A stretch of DNA of 64,000 nucleotides from Trichomonas vaginalis G3. Lineage: Eukaryota; Parabasalia; Trichomonadida; Trichomonadidae. A model generated the notes under the pieces. That model ran no database searches. It had not been told where the DNA came from and worked only from the letters and a program-made list of their open reading frames with translations. This document shows positions 37,785 to 47,263 of this stretch, piece by piece. The position numbers were made by a program, and so were the translations under genes. Where the stretch lies: the NCBI RefSeq assembly GCF_026262505.1, contig NC_067207.1, positions 29,666,082-29,730,081 on the forward strand. The letters run 5' to 3'. The stretch's first letter is position 1. The number at the start of each line of letters is the position of its first letter.

Positions 37785-39406
37785 GGTTAGTAAGGTAGTA
37801 ATGAGAGTTAAGATCTGGTTAGTAAGGTAGTAATGAGAGTTAAGATCTGGTTAGTAAGGTAGTAATGAGAGTTAAGATCTGGTTAGTAAGGTAGTAATGA
37901 GAGTTAAGATCTGGTTAGTAAGGTAGTAATGAGAGTTAAGATCTGGTTAGTAAGGTAGTAATGAGAGTTAAGATCTGGTTAGTAAGGTAGTAATGAGAGT
38001 TAAGATCTGGTTAGTAAGGTAGTAATGAGAGTTAAGATCTGGTTAGTAAGGTAGTAATGAGAGTTAAGATCTGGTTAGTAAGGTAGTAATGAGAGTTAAG
38101 ATCTGGTTAGTAAGGTAGTAATGAGAGTTAAGATCTGGTTAGTAAGGTAGTAATGAGAGTTAAGATCTGGTTAGTAAGGTAGTAATGAGAGTTAAGATCT
38201 GGTTAGTAAGGTAGTAATGAGAGTTAAGATCTGGTTAGTAAGGTAGTAATGAGAGTTAAGATCTGGTTAGTAAGGTAGTAATGAGAGTTAAGATCTGGTT
38301 AGTAAGGTAGTAATGAGAGTTAAGATCTGGTTAGTAAGGTAGTAATGAGAGTTAAGATCTGGTTAGTAAGGTAGTAATGAGAGTTAAGATCTGGTTAGTA
38401 AGGTAGTAATGAGAGTTAAGATCTGGTTAGTAAGGTAGTAATGAGAGTTAAGATCTGGTTAGTAAGGTAGTAATGAGAGTTAAGATCTGGTTAGTAAGGT
38501 AGTAATGAGAGTTAAGATCTGGTTAGTAAGGTAGTAATGAGAGTTAAGATCTGGTTAGTAAGGTAGTAATGAGAGTTAAGATCTGGTTAGTAAGGTAGTA
38601 ATGAGAGTTAAGATCTGGTTAGTAAGGTAGTAATGAGAGTTAAGATCTGGTTAGTAAGGTAGTAATGAGAGTTAAGATCTGGTTAGTAAGGTAGTAATGA
38701 GAGTTAAGATCTGGTTAGTAAGGTAGTAATGAGAGTTAAGATCTGGTTAGTAAGGTAGTAATGAGAGTTAAGATCTGGTTAGTAAGGTAGTAATGAGAGT
38801 TAAGATCTGGTTAGTAAGGTAGTAATGAGAGTTAAGATCTGGTTAGTAAGGTAGTAATGAGAGTTAAGATCTGGTTAGTAAGGTAGTAATGAGAGTTAAG
38901 ATCTGGTTAGTAAGGTAGTAATGAGAGTTAAGATCTGGTTAGTAAGGTAGTAATGAGAGTTAAGATCTGGTTAGTAAGGTAGTAATGAGAGTTAAGATCT
39001 GGTTAGTAAGGTAGTAATGAGAGTTAAGATCTGGTTAGTAAGGTAGTAATGAGAGTTAAGATCTGGTTAGTAAGGTAGTAATGAGAGTTAAGATCTGGTT
39101 AGTAAGGTAGTAATGAGAGTTAAGATCTGGTTAGTAAGGTAGTAATGAGAGTTAAGATCTGGTTAGTAAGGTAGTAATGAGAGTTAAGATCTGGTTAGTA
39201 AGGTAGTAATGAGAGTTAAGATCTGGTTAGTAAGGTAGTAATGAGAGTTAAGATCTGGTTAGTAAGGTAGTAATGAGAGTTAAGATCTGGTTAGTAAGGT
39301 AGTAATGAGAGTTAAGATCTGGTTAGTAAGGTAGTAATGAGAGTTAAGATCTGGTTAGTAAGGTAGTAATGAGAGTTAAGATCTGGTTAGTAAGGTAGTA
39401 ATGAGA
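37785..39406 (+). repeat. 32-bp minisatellite, about 51 uniform units
   Basis: The unit is GGTTAGTAAGGTAGTAATGA followed by GAGTTAAGATCT. Units appear identical over about 1.6 kb, which implies recent amplification or consensus collapse during assembly. Each unit holds one AGATCT. The array shows no coding potential. Confidence 0.9.
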
Positions 39407-40189
39407 GATCTGCGGGCAGTAATGATACATCTATGAGTACATAACTAAAACCTGAGTTCTATGAGCGAAATCTGAGAGCTGAAAGCCGAGAGATCTAAGG
39501 TAAGTAATGAGAGAAGAGAATTTGAAATTTTACAAAATACGTTTACTCATACAAAATAATTCGCATTCTTTTATAACGAATCTCAATGCCAATTAATACA
39601 TAAAACAGATTTTAGCAATCAATTGCAAGATTTAGAAAGATTTTATTTATAATCTCAGCCAAATTAACAAATATTTTATTGATTTCGTAAAAAATAGCAA
39701 TAAAACATAAAAATATGACATTCTATTTTTCCAAAAAAATTTCAAAAATCATTTTTTAACATGAAATTTATATTTTTTAATTTTTTTTTTAAATTTTGAA
39801 TTTTTTTTGGAATTTTCAATCATGTCAAAAGTCGGGATCTACAAATGTATTCTCTTTGACATAGGATAAAAATATCCTTTCTTATAATTTCATTGTAAAA
39901 TAAAATTTTCTTAAATTTATTGAATCCAAACTTAACTTTGCAACATTTTATTATCATAAAAACTAAGAAACATCAGGTAAACTTCAATTTGGAGAGCTTA
40001 AAATCATATCTAAATTGAAAAATAAGGGGAAAAAAATTGTAAAAAAAAATCTCATTAGATGGGGCAAAAAGTGACTTTTTTAATGTGGTTTTTAAAAAAA
40101 TCGTGCCAGCTGGCCAAAAAAGGTGTGCCAGCAGGCGTGCCAGTTTGTACAACCCTAAAAATTTATATTAACAACAAAAGTGTATTTAA

Positions 40190-41692
40190 TTAATACAAAT
40201 CATTCAATTCGGAGTAATATATATTATCTCCACAGAATTTATTATGGCTTGGATCAGATTTAACTTTCTCATAGAATTCTGTTACATTACAATTATGAAG
40301 AATACTAACTCTGTTGTCAATTTCTAATATCTTCTTAATAACAGATAAATCAATCATAAATTCAGAATCAGGAATATCATTTGCATAACTAGGCCATTTT
40401 TGCTTATCAACTGTCTCAATTAAAAGCTTTATATATTTGAAGTTTGATTCAATATCAATTGCAGCTGGTGATCCAATATGTCCAAGATTCATGTTCTTAT
40501 TATAAACTGCCCAAATTCCTAACGATTGGCAAAATCCAATATTTGCCCAATCTTCAAAATTCGATCCTATAAAATAGATTCCTGTTTTTTCTTTCATCAT
40601 CATTGCTTTAAATCCAGATGAACCAGGTGGAGTTATAAAATATTTTGCTCCTGCCAATACTTGAACACATGATTTTATCGAACCTAATTGTGAATCATCA
40701 TGAAACTCCCATCTTATATTCATGAAATGATTTTTTACAACAACTATGAGTTCTTGGATATTAGTTACATGTCTTGCTCTTCCATATGGTCTATTTGTAA
40801 TGACACCATAATTAGGAATGATATCTGATAAATTATATAATTTGAAAATGTGATCTCTTAATTCACAATTGAAATGAACTTGCCCATTCGGCCGATCTTG
40901 GGGTGATAAGACGTATAAATTGTGGACGAGTTCAAAACTCCATGATAAATGATGTAATGGAACATCTTGGAATCCAAGTTCATCCAAGTTTCTTCTAACA
41001 TACCCTTGATTACCCATTATTGCAAGCTTTGACTTCTTAACAATATCTTTTGGAAGGTATAGTAAACCTGCCATAGGTGAGTCACTTATAAAATGGCCCC
41101 AAGGACCAAAATGAATTGATCCAAGTATTAAATGATCGATTTCTCTATGAGAATTAGTGATTCTTGATTTACTATATGTTTTCTTGGCCCATGGGAATAT
41201 GAGAAAAGAATCATCTGTGAAAATTCCTTGACTTGTAACTAAAACATGCTGGAAATGATAATAAGTTGTAAATTCTCGGGCAGCTGCTGAAAAACAAAAT
41301 AAAACATCATAAATTCTACCTTTTCCAATTAACATGACAAGTTTATTGTCAGCATATGGACTAATAAAATTCAGTTCTTTCATTTCTGCTATATTTTTAC
41401 ACTCAAATGCTTTAATCTCTTTTGAAATCGTAAATTCCTCTTTGATTTGAAATTTCTGGACAGGATGTAAGATCGTTATTATTCCTATTACATTGAAAAA
41501 CTCTGAAAAATTTACCGAAATTGCAAAACAAAGCATAAGGATATTATAAATACAAGCAATAAATAATGTATATCGATTACTATGGGGAAAAGACTCATCA
41601 GCTTCCATATTTGATGATAAAAGAGGGTTTTGTTTTCTTTTATTTTGAATATTTTTATCCTCCTTATGATATAAATTTTCTTTTAATTGCAT
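40190..41692 (-). CDS. DUF563/GT61-like glycosyltransferase, type II membrane protein
   Basis: The frame can be opened slightly further, but the first ATG with no non-standard start is at 41,692, giving 500 residues. A basic N-terminal tail is followed by a membrane segment (about residues 45-70, FIACIYNILMLCFAISV), as in Golgi type II enzymes. GT61/DUF563-type landmarks follow: GSIHFGPWGHFISDSP, a NRPYGRARHVTNIQEL segment, and FITPPGSSGFKAMMM near the C-terminus, which in this family lies in the nucleotide-sugar-binding region. A role in protein or glycolipid glycosylation in the secretory pathway is inferred. The gene is complete and host-like. Confidence 0.75.
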   Translation of the reverse strand: MQLKENLYHKEDKNIQNKRKQNPLLSSNMEADESFPHSNRYTLFIACIYNILMLCFAISVNFSEFFNVIGIITILHPVQKFQIKEEFTISKEIKAFECKNIAEMKELNFISPYADNKLVMLIGKGRIYDVLFCFSAAAREFTTYYHFQHVLVTSQGIFTDDSFLIFPWAKKTYSKSRITNSHREIDHLILGSIHFGPWGHFISDSPMAGLLYLPKDIVKKSKLAIMGNQGYVRRNLDELGFQDVPLHHLSWSFELVHNLYVLSPQDRPNGQVHFNCELRDHIFKLYNLSDIIPNYGVITNRPYGRARHVTNIQELIVVVKNHFMNIRWEFHDDSQLGSIKSCVQVLAGAKYFITPPGSSGFKAMMMKEKTGIYFIGSNFEDWANIGFCQSLGIWAVYNKNMNLGHIGSPAAIDIESNFKYIKLLIETVDKQKWPSYANDIPDSEFMIDLSVIKKILEIDNRVSILHNCNVTEFYEKVKSDPSHNKFCGDNIYYSELNDLY

Positions 41693-42331
41693 AAAGACAT
41701 ATAAATCCAAGAATGTTTAAAAATTGAATTTCTTTGAGGAGGATTAATAATTAAATGCACTTTGAAAAAATCAAACTGTTTCCAATATATTCTTCTTGAT
41801 ATTGGTTTTCAAATGCGGTTCATTAATATTGGGCCAATTTTTGTATTATTTTGTCATTCTGATTTTACATATCTAAAAATTCAAAATCATGCGCTTAAAT
41901 GAAGTCTACAATCATAAATTCATGTAGTTATTGCCAATGGAAAACTTATTTTTAATTAATATTTATTGCTTTTTTTTTCAAATTGTCTCCTCATAAATTT
42001 GACAGCAGAAATCGAATCAGCGGAGCCAGAAGAATCAGATTACGTGTGGAAAATAGGTTTTGAACGCTTAGATAGGGCTAAAATGAGACTTTATGAGATG
42101 TGTTGTATAATTATAGTTTTTGCGATAATGTGTCATGAGATCAGAATATGAAGAGAGTAAATATGTATTATTGTCACAGGTTTATATGTGGGGATAGCTC
42201 GATAGAGTCTCTAAAAGAGATTAGTACGTGAGTAAGGCGATTTAATAAACAAAAGAAAGAAATAATTAATTTTTTTTTTAACTTCGAAAAGATTGTATGA
42301 AAGTGTCTTTGATTGTAAGATACATTTAGAT
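41693..42331. other. A/T-rich region upstream of the glycosyltransferase
   Basis: This 640-base stretch should contain the promoter of the glycosyltransferase. Short frames occur, for example around 41,966-42,151, but none has convincing composition or a leader. Confidence 0.4.
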
Positions 42332-42516
42332 CGACAAGAGTGTATTGTGCACTCTTGTCGGTCAAACTTCCGCATTCAAGTTATGAATGCGGAAGATTGT
42401 CTCATTCTGGGAGACATGCAGTGACAATGTCTCCCGGAATGAGACATGCAGACCGACAAGAGTGCACAATACACTCTTGTCGGTCGAAGTTTTGCAATCG
42501 CGTTGTGATTGCAAAA
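42332..42516. repeat. cluster of five hairpins in two homologous modules
   Basis: Hairpin 1 (42,332-42,360) has arms CGACAAGAGTG/CACTCTTGTCG. Hairpin 2 (42,367-42,395) has CTTCCGCATTCA/TGAATGCGGAAG. Hairpin 3 (42,399-42,445) has GTCTCATTC with GGGAGACAT and their complements. Hairpin 4 (42,454-42,482) is the exact reverse complement of hairpin 1. Hairpin 5 (42,490-42,516) has TTTTGCAATC/GATTGCAAAA. Hairpins 1+2 and 4+5 are homologous modules (shared GGTC-AA spacer and AAGATTGT end), but the second stems differ by paired changes that keep pairing. Could be a structured RNA, recombination site or element end. Confidence 0.75.
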
Positions 42517-42696
42517 GATTGTGCTATTCCTGCATATTTTCTACGAGCCTGCTTCATAAAATTGAATCCTTCTATCCAAATTAAATGCGATTTCGCTAAT
42601 CTTTCATCTAAAATCACTAATCAGAAGCATATTGCAAGTTAACTTGAACCGGCATGTTCCTCCTATCCTGTCTTTCAGTTCTTTCTATCAGCCATG

Positions 42697-42904
42697 GTTC
42701 ACAAGGAGGAGAGCTTTGCGCACAATCAGACATAAGATTGCGGCAGAGGAACCGGGAAGAGAGCAGCTTGAAGCGGTAAGATGTCCGAATGCTGTCTCCC
42801 AGGTGTATCTGTCAGGCAAAGTTCACAAGGAGGAGAGCTTTGCGCACAATCAAACAGAAGATTGCGGCAGAGGAACCGGGAAGAGAGCAGCTTGAAGCGG
42901 TAAG
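42697..42904 (+). repeat. two 84-bp direct repeats
   Basis: Units at 42,697-42,780 and 42,821-42,904 begin GTTCACAAGGAGGAGAGC and end GCTTGAAGCGGTAAG, differing by only a few bases in the middle. They are GC-richer than the surroundings. The offset (124 bases) is not a multiple of 3 and the first unit meets a stop, so they are not a simple coding repeat. Confidence 0.7.
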
Positions 42905-42976
42905 CTGTTTTCAAGTCTTTAGTTAACAAACTTTAACAAAAGACATCTAAAAAATTTGAAATAATTGCAAAATAAT

Positions 42977-43094
42977 GCCGTCAGGTAATGCGCACCTAAG
43001 GGAGGTGTTTTGCGGGAGCTGGGGGTATCTTGGTGAGTACTCAGGAGGCCAAGAAGGGCACCCCAACCGACATTTTGCTGACGCATTGTGTAAG
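42977..43094. other. GC-rich, potentially structured 118-base stretch
   Basis: Within very A/T-rich DNA this segment can form CACCT-AAGGG-AGGTG and a longer stem pairing a GGGGGTATCTTGG side with CCAAGAAGGGCACCCC. Outer words AATGCG and CGCATT can close it. It matches no RNA family I can recognise; an untested non-coding RNA candidate. Confidence 0.4.
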
Positions 43095-43968
43095 CAACCA
43101 TTCTGATAACAGCTCAAACCGTCGGGACAAAATAATTTATGAAATTATAAGTCATCTTTCTAATACATATTTTTGGAAGGGCGTAAGATACGCCAACTTA
43201 AATATATTATTAAATATGAGAAAATCGCTCAACAAAAAAACAATTCTTTCAAAAAGTTTGACATTGATCTTTCTAATACATATCCTCTGGAAGGAGTTTA
43301 CATTCACAAAATAAAAACCAGTTCAAAATCTTATTACTCCTTGAATTAAAATCATTTAATTTCAAATCCATTCCAAATCCTTAAATCTGTATTAAAATCA
43401 TTTTGCCAACAACCAACACAATACAAATTACATTTCCATATATCTTCTTGTCCATTTTAATTTTTTATCTCATTTTATTTAATTTTATTTAAAGCATATA
43501 GACATCGAGATCCTTTACACATAGTTATATAAAAGTCAAATACATAATAAATTCTTAATTCTAGAGATATCTCAAAATCTCAATTTTTTAATTTAAAATA
43601 CCTTTCATTTTTCACAGTACTATCACAACAAACAAGCCATTTACTAATTAACACATATAAGAAAAATATCAAATTACAAAACAACTTTCAATATCATTCG
43701 CATCGAATTCTATTTTTTCATAATTATCAACTACATATTATTATATAATATATGTCGGCGCATATTCCACTCTATACAAGTGTCAGACATACTCACACAA
43801 AGCTGTGAGATTCATACCTCTATCAGTAGGACTTCTCAAATCAAGAACACATATGTTTCACTATCGCACATCTGTGTAGGATCTAATTAACCCTTTGGAC
43901 TGGTACTTCAAAATTTGATAATTTGATAATTTCATGTGATATCATCATTTGCCTTTAAAACAACTGTG
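43095..43968. other. A/T-rich host intergenic DNA
   Basis: About 870 bases of low-complexity A/T-rich DNA. I see no gene, RNA or repeat that can be supported, apart from a tandem AATTTGAT pair near 43,910. Confidence 0.5.
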
Positions 43969-44427
43969 CGTTAAACTAGACACGTTTCTCTATCATAATG
44001 CAAAATATCAAAGTTTGGGAGACTCCCAAAGTGTCTGAAACTGATCATAAGGGTGAAAAACCGTTTTCCAGAAGTTGGGAACGTAGGGTGAAAAAAATTG
44101 ATCCAGATTTTCGTCATTTTTTACTTTTTCTCCACTCTAAATTAACCAAAGAAATGGCCTAGCTTCTAATTCTAAATGGTGCTATGATAGAGAAAATTCT
44201 AGACAAACTGTTCATCATTATGCCGCAACTAATAATAGAATTGAAACAGTCGAACTTCATATTTTGGATGGTTCTGATATCAATGCTAAAAACTTTTATG
44301 GGCAAACATCTCTTCATGAAGCACCACAAAAAATTGCAAAGAAATAGCCGAACTTCTAATTTTAAAAAGTAGTGTTATCGATGCAAAAGAGAATTATAGA
44401 AAGAAAAAAAAAAAAAAAAAAAAAAAA
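43969..44427 (+). pseudogene. ankyrin-repeat host gene fragment next to arm B
   Basis: Reads as ankyrin repeats on the plus strand from about 44,184: YAATNNRIETVELHILDGSD, then INAKNFYGQTSLHEA, a stop and frame change, then AELLILKSSVIDAKENYRK. The fragment is cut by the A-run (about 44,404-44,427) that precedes the element tip. Ankyrin-repeat genes are very numerous in trichomonads. The first 200 bases of the fragment are non-coding or unrecognised. Confidence 0.7.
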
Positions 44428-44759
44428 GGAAGTGGGGCTTCCAGGCACTTCGTGCCTTCTAGCCCTGAAGATGTTTAGTATAAATGAAGTTTTTATTCGG
44501 AAAATTGTTAGTCTTCTGGGTCGAAAACATTATATAATGTGTCGCTTTTCACAAATTATATATGTTTTCATGTTTTGTCAAACATGAACGTAAATGTTTT
44601 GTCAAGACTTCTTCATCGTAATGAGCGTAAATGACCCAAAAATATAATTTAGGTGAAGAGGTGAGATGTCACCCGTTTTCTCACCTGTTTTCTCACCTCT
44701 TGAATTTTCATGATTTCTTCGTAAATGTTTTGTCGAAACTTCTTCATCGTAAATGTTTT
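44428..44759 (-). repeat. right terminal inverted repeat of arm B
   Basis: Begins GGAAGTGGGGCTTCCAGG directly after an A-run and extends inwards about 332 bases to AAATGTTTTG, about 50 bases before the methyltransferase start. Holds the tip hairpins and one type-2 palindromic module (GGTGAAGAGGTGAGATGTCAC start). Confidence 0.8.
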
Positions 44760-44810
44760 GTCACTTTTCTGTCACTTTTCAGGAAAAAACATTTTTATTA
44801 TTATATATAA

Positions 44811-45629
44811 ATGAATTTTACAAAACCACCGTTACCGTTCTTTGGAAATAAGAGTAGATGTAAGGATATTCTATTGAGAGAACTTAAGAAACTACCGAAT
44901 GGTCTAACATTTGTAGATTTGTTCGGTGGAAGTTTCTATATATCCCATCTGTGCCATACAATATTTCCAGACTCAAAGATTATATGCAATGACTTCGACA
45001 ACTATATGGACCGTCTCAAACATATACCAGACACAAACAATATATTGAAAGCGTTAAAAGAAAAGATACCTATAGGTAAGATGGAACGTATACCATTAGA
45101 TAAGAAAAATATTGTGAGAGAGGTTTTGAAAAAAGCAGAATATATAGACTGGGATAGTATATCTGCTAGACTATTATATAGTGGTTCTATAAGAGTTCAT
45201 GACATTGAAACACTTATGTCAAAAGTTTTATATCTTAACTATACAAATGTTTTCAAAGAGAACATAGAAAAATATATTGAGGGCATAGAGTTTGTGAGAT
45301 GTCATTGGACAGAGTTGTATGAAAAATATAAAGACAAGGAAAATGTTTTCTTTATAGTGGACCCGCCGTTCTATAACACATGGGATTTTCAATACCAAGT
45401 AGACTGGACTTTGAGAGACTCTTTAGAAACTTTAGACGTTTTACATAACCATCCATGCTTTTACTTTACATCCGATAAAAGTGGTTTGGAAACCGTTATG
45501 AGATGGTTAGAGGACATACATGACTATGAGTTTAGATATGACAAGATAAAATATGAGAGAGGTCCTATAAACTGGAGAAAGTGTCACAATAAAGAAATTT
45601 TATTAGTAAGTAAATGTGGTTTGAAATAG
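44811..45629 (+). CDS. D12-class (Dam-like) adenine-N6 DNA methyltransferase
   Basis: A 272-residue enzyme with the D12/Dam order of motifs: PFFGNKSR (9-16) and FVDLFGGS (34-41) for S-adenosylmethionine binding, ICNDFD (58-63), and catalytic DPPF at 184-187. It would transfer methyl groups to adenine in DNA. Dam-like enzymes often recognise GATC, and GATC sits at the centre of the element's palindromic modules, but the specificity here is unknown. Trichomonad genomes are reported to carry adenine methyltransferases of Maverick origin, which fits. Start follows ATTATTATATATAA; the end overlaps the small membrane protein gene. Confidence 0.85.
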   Translation: MNFTKPPLPFFGNKSRCKDILLRELKKLPNGLTFVDLFGGSFYISHLCHTIFPDSKIICNDFDNYMDRLKHIPDTNNILKALKEKIPIGKMERIPLDKKNIVREVLKKAEYIDWDSISARLLYSGSIRVHDIETLMSKVLYLNYTNVFKENIEKYIEGIEFVRCHWTELYEKYKDKENVFFIVDPPFYNTWDFQYQVDWTLRDSLETLDVLHNHPCFYFTSDKSGLETVMRWLEDIHDYEFRYDKIKYERGPINWRKCHNKEILLVSKCGLK

Positions 45630-45745
45630 GACTACTTGTTTTAGGTTTTTTCCATTGTGTCATTTATTTCTTTGACGTGGCAGAAAGATATAGAGAATAT
45701 GAAGATGAACCAATGCCTGCAAATGTTCAGCATATGTACTCGTAA
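45614..45745 (+). CDS. 43-residue single-span membrane protein (arm B)
   Basis: The 16-base overlap with the methyltransferase end implies coupled organisation. The hydrophobic span covers residues about 5-20; the acidic tail EYEDEPMP and final NVQHMYS are presumably outside the membrane. Confidence 0.55.
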   Translation: MWFEIGLLVLGFFHCVIYFFDVAERYREYEDEPMPANVQHMYS

Positions 45746-45768
45746 GAGATATTTTTATCTAATATTAA

Positions 45769-46131
45769 ATGGACGCACAGAACTTAGCGAATGCACAGCA
45801 ACCTGGACAACCAAACCCAGAGAATATTCCAAATGAAGTTAGAATACAAACTGCAATGGCAAACTATGGTCAAGTGCCAACAGATGTACAAATGCAAACT
45901 GCCATGTCAAATGACGCTGCGTTAGGTTTGCCACCATGGTATGCAAATATGAGATGGAAAGAGTTTTATACAAACCCTGAAGTGGGATATAAACAACTTT
46001 ATGCAGATGACGCGAACACAGGAGTTGACCCAGAATATGTTTTCTACCAGAGGAGAAACAGAATGTATGAGCTCCAGTTAAAGAATGCTATGGAACTCAA
46101 CAGGAAACGTAAGAGACTAGGCGGACATTAG
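45769..46131 (+). CDS. hypothetical 120-residue protein with internal duplication (arm B)
   Basis: Identical frame to arm A 21,992-22,354. Start codon follows ATTTTTATCTAATATTAA. The terminal RKRKR patch could act in DNA binding or nuclear import. Confidence 0.6.
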   Translation: MDAQNLANAQQPGQPNPENIPNEVRIQTAMANYGQVPTDVQMQTAMSNDAALGLPPWYANMRWKEFYTNPEVGYKQLYADDANTGVDPEYVFYQRRNRMYELQLKNAMELNRKRKRLGGH

Positions 46132-46149
46132 ATTTTTACATATAGTAAA

Positions 46150-46392
46150 ATGGGTTTCTTCAGTAAGATAGGAAACTTCTTTCGAAATGTTGGAAGAGGT
46201 ATATGGAATGGAATAAAATCTGTCGGAAGAGGAATTTGGAACGGTGTCAAAAATATTGGTAAAAGGGTAGGTCAGTTCGTTGGTATTATACCTAAAGACC
46301 CTGAACCAGAAGAACAAGCTCCTGTTATACAACAGCCTGAACCTGCACCACAGTCTAGTTGGCAACCAAATCCAACACCTCAACCGTATTAA
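46150..46392 (+). CDS. 80-residue amphipathic, putatively myristoylated protein (arm B)
   Basis: Same as arm A 21,731-21,973: MGFFSK start, two GIWNG units, Pro/Gln tail. Lies 18 bases after the 120-residue gene and ends 4 bases from the convergent structural paralogue. Confidence 0.6.
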   Translation: MGFFSKIGNFFRNVGRGIWNGIKSVGRGIWNGVKNIGKRVGQFVGIIPKDPEPEEQAPVIQQPEPAPQSSWQPNPTPQPY

Positions 46393-46396
46393 AAAG

Positions 46397-47245
46397 TTAT
46401 ATTTTTACCGTTCGATAGTAGTTGTATATGAAACTAAGTTCTAAGTAAAACGCATGGTATAATGGAATTATTCTTTTTCTTCCATCTGTAGTAAACCATA
46501 CTTGAAAGTCTGAAATACTTCCACTTGGTGGTTCGTATAACTTTGTAGGTTTTTCGTAAAAGTCATTTGCCAAGCATAAAAAAGAGTTTTGTGCACCAGA
46601 AAATGAAGCATGAACTATAATAGCATCTTGGTCGAAAACATTTTCATATGTTCCATTAGGGTTTTCGACTTCATAAAAGTTCGGGTGTACTGGATATGCT
46701 GCAGGCTGATTTAACATCCTCAAAAATCTATACCATGCCAAGTTGTTATATTTTGTAGAAATATAAACGTTTTCTCCAAGGTCTTCTATTCTATTGATTT
46801 TAACAGTTGCATTTTTCCTGTCATATAAAATATCGAGATGGTACTCTCCTTCGTCAATGTTGTACTGTTTTGCATATTCGAGATAGATATCGTTTATTTT
46901 TTCTTGAAAAGCTTGAAGAGTTGTTTCTAAGTTTACAAGCAAATTCACTTGTAAAAGTTTTCCCTGTTCAAATTTCTCATACATACGTTTTTCTTTGTTA
47001 TAGTATCGAACTTCAAAACCGACTGTAAATGGGAAACCATGTATGGCTTCTGAAATGAACTTCATTCTACGAAAGCCAATAGCTTTTGTGACAGATGGGT
47101 CTCTTAACCATCTTAACGGGTAGTCAAAACGATAGCCTTCATGCTTTACGGTCTCTGTCTCAAACTTTTGACCGACATTCGTAAAAAGTTCATCTAATGG
47201 TTTAGTTGTAGCAACTCTTGAATTTTCTTTTTCTATTGAAAGCAT
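46397..47245 (-). CDS. structural-type paralogue 2 (282 residues)
   Basis: Open from ATG to stop. Shares with the 286-residue gene at 51,684-52,544 an ordered set of motifs: TKPLDELFTN, FDYPLRWL, KAIGFRR, a FLRMLNQP helix, VFD, IIVHASFS, NSFLCLANDFY, LYEPPSGSISDFQVWFTT and a hydrophobic C-terminal IIPLYHAFYLELSFIYNY. Between the shared parts the sequence has diverged strongly, as in proteins under host-recognition pressure. It is next to the tail fibre. A virion surface role is inferred. Confidence 0.65.
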   Translation of the reverse strand: MLSIEKENSRVATTKPLDELFTNVGQKFETETVKHEGYRFDYPLRWLRDPSVTKAIGFRRMKFISEAIHGFPFTVGFEVRYYNKEKRMYEKFEQGKLLQVNLLVNLETTLQAFQEKINDIYLEYAKQYNIDEGEYHLDILYDRKNATVKINRIEDLGENVYISTKYNNLAWYRFLRMLNQPAAYPVHPNFYEVENPNGTYENVFDQDAIIVHASFSGAQNSFLCLANDFYEKPTKLYEPPSGSISDFQVWFTTDGRKRIIPLYHAFYLELSFIYNYYRTVKI

Positions 47246-47263
47246 ATTTTATCTAGAATAAAA
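47246..47263. promoter_or_regulatory. 18-bp divergent promoter (arm B)
   Basis: TTTTATCTAGAATAAAAA separates the start codons of the tail fibre and structural paralogue 2; near-palindromic around CTAG. Confidence 0.5.

Larger units (their letters stand above)
37020..40157. mobile_element. non-autonomous hAT-like element with minisatellite body (clean copy)
   Basis: Inverted terminal repeats TAGGGTTGTACAAACTGGCA (21 bases perfect) begin at 37,020 and end at 40,157. The 8-bp target duplication AAAATTTA lies at 37,012-37,019 and 40,158-40,165. Sub-terminal TGCCAGC/TGGCAGG motifs repeat at both ends, as in hAT transposase-binding regions. The left end also has a strong hairpin. There is no transposase, so it must have moved in trans. 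It sits between two convergent genes, 32 bases from the glycosyltransferase stop and 181 from the BEACH stop. Intact ends and duplication suggest a fairly recent insertion. Confidence 0.85.

Noticed and set aside
42332-42516. Hairpin cluster as integron attC sites
   Set aside because: No integrase of that type, no cassette structure, and a eukaryotic context; the resemblance is only in having paired stems.
42632-42895. Open frame across the 84-bp repeats as a gene
   Set aside because: The two repeats are read in different frames, there is no leader, and composition is not protein-like.
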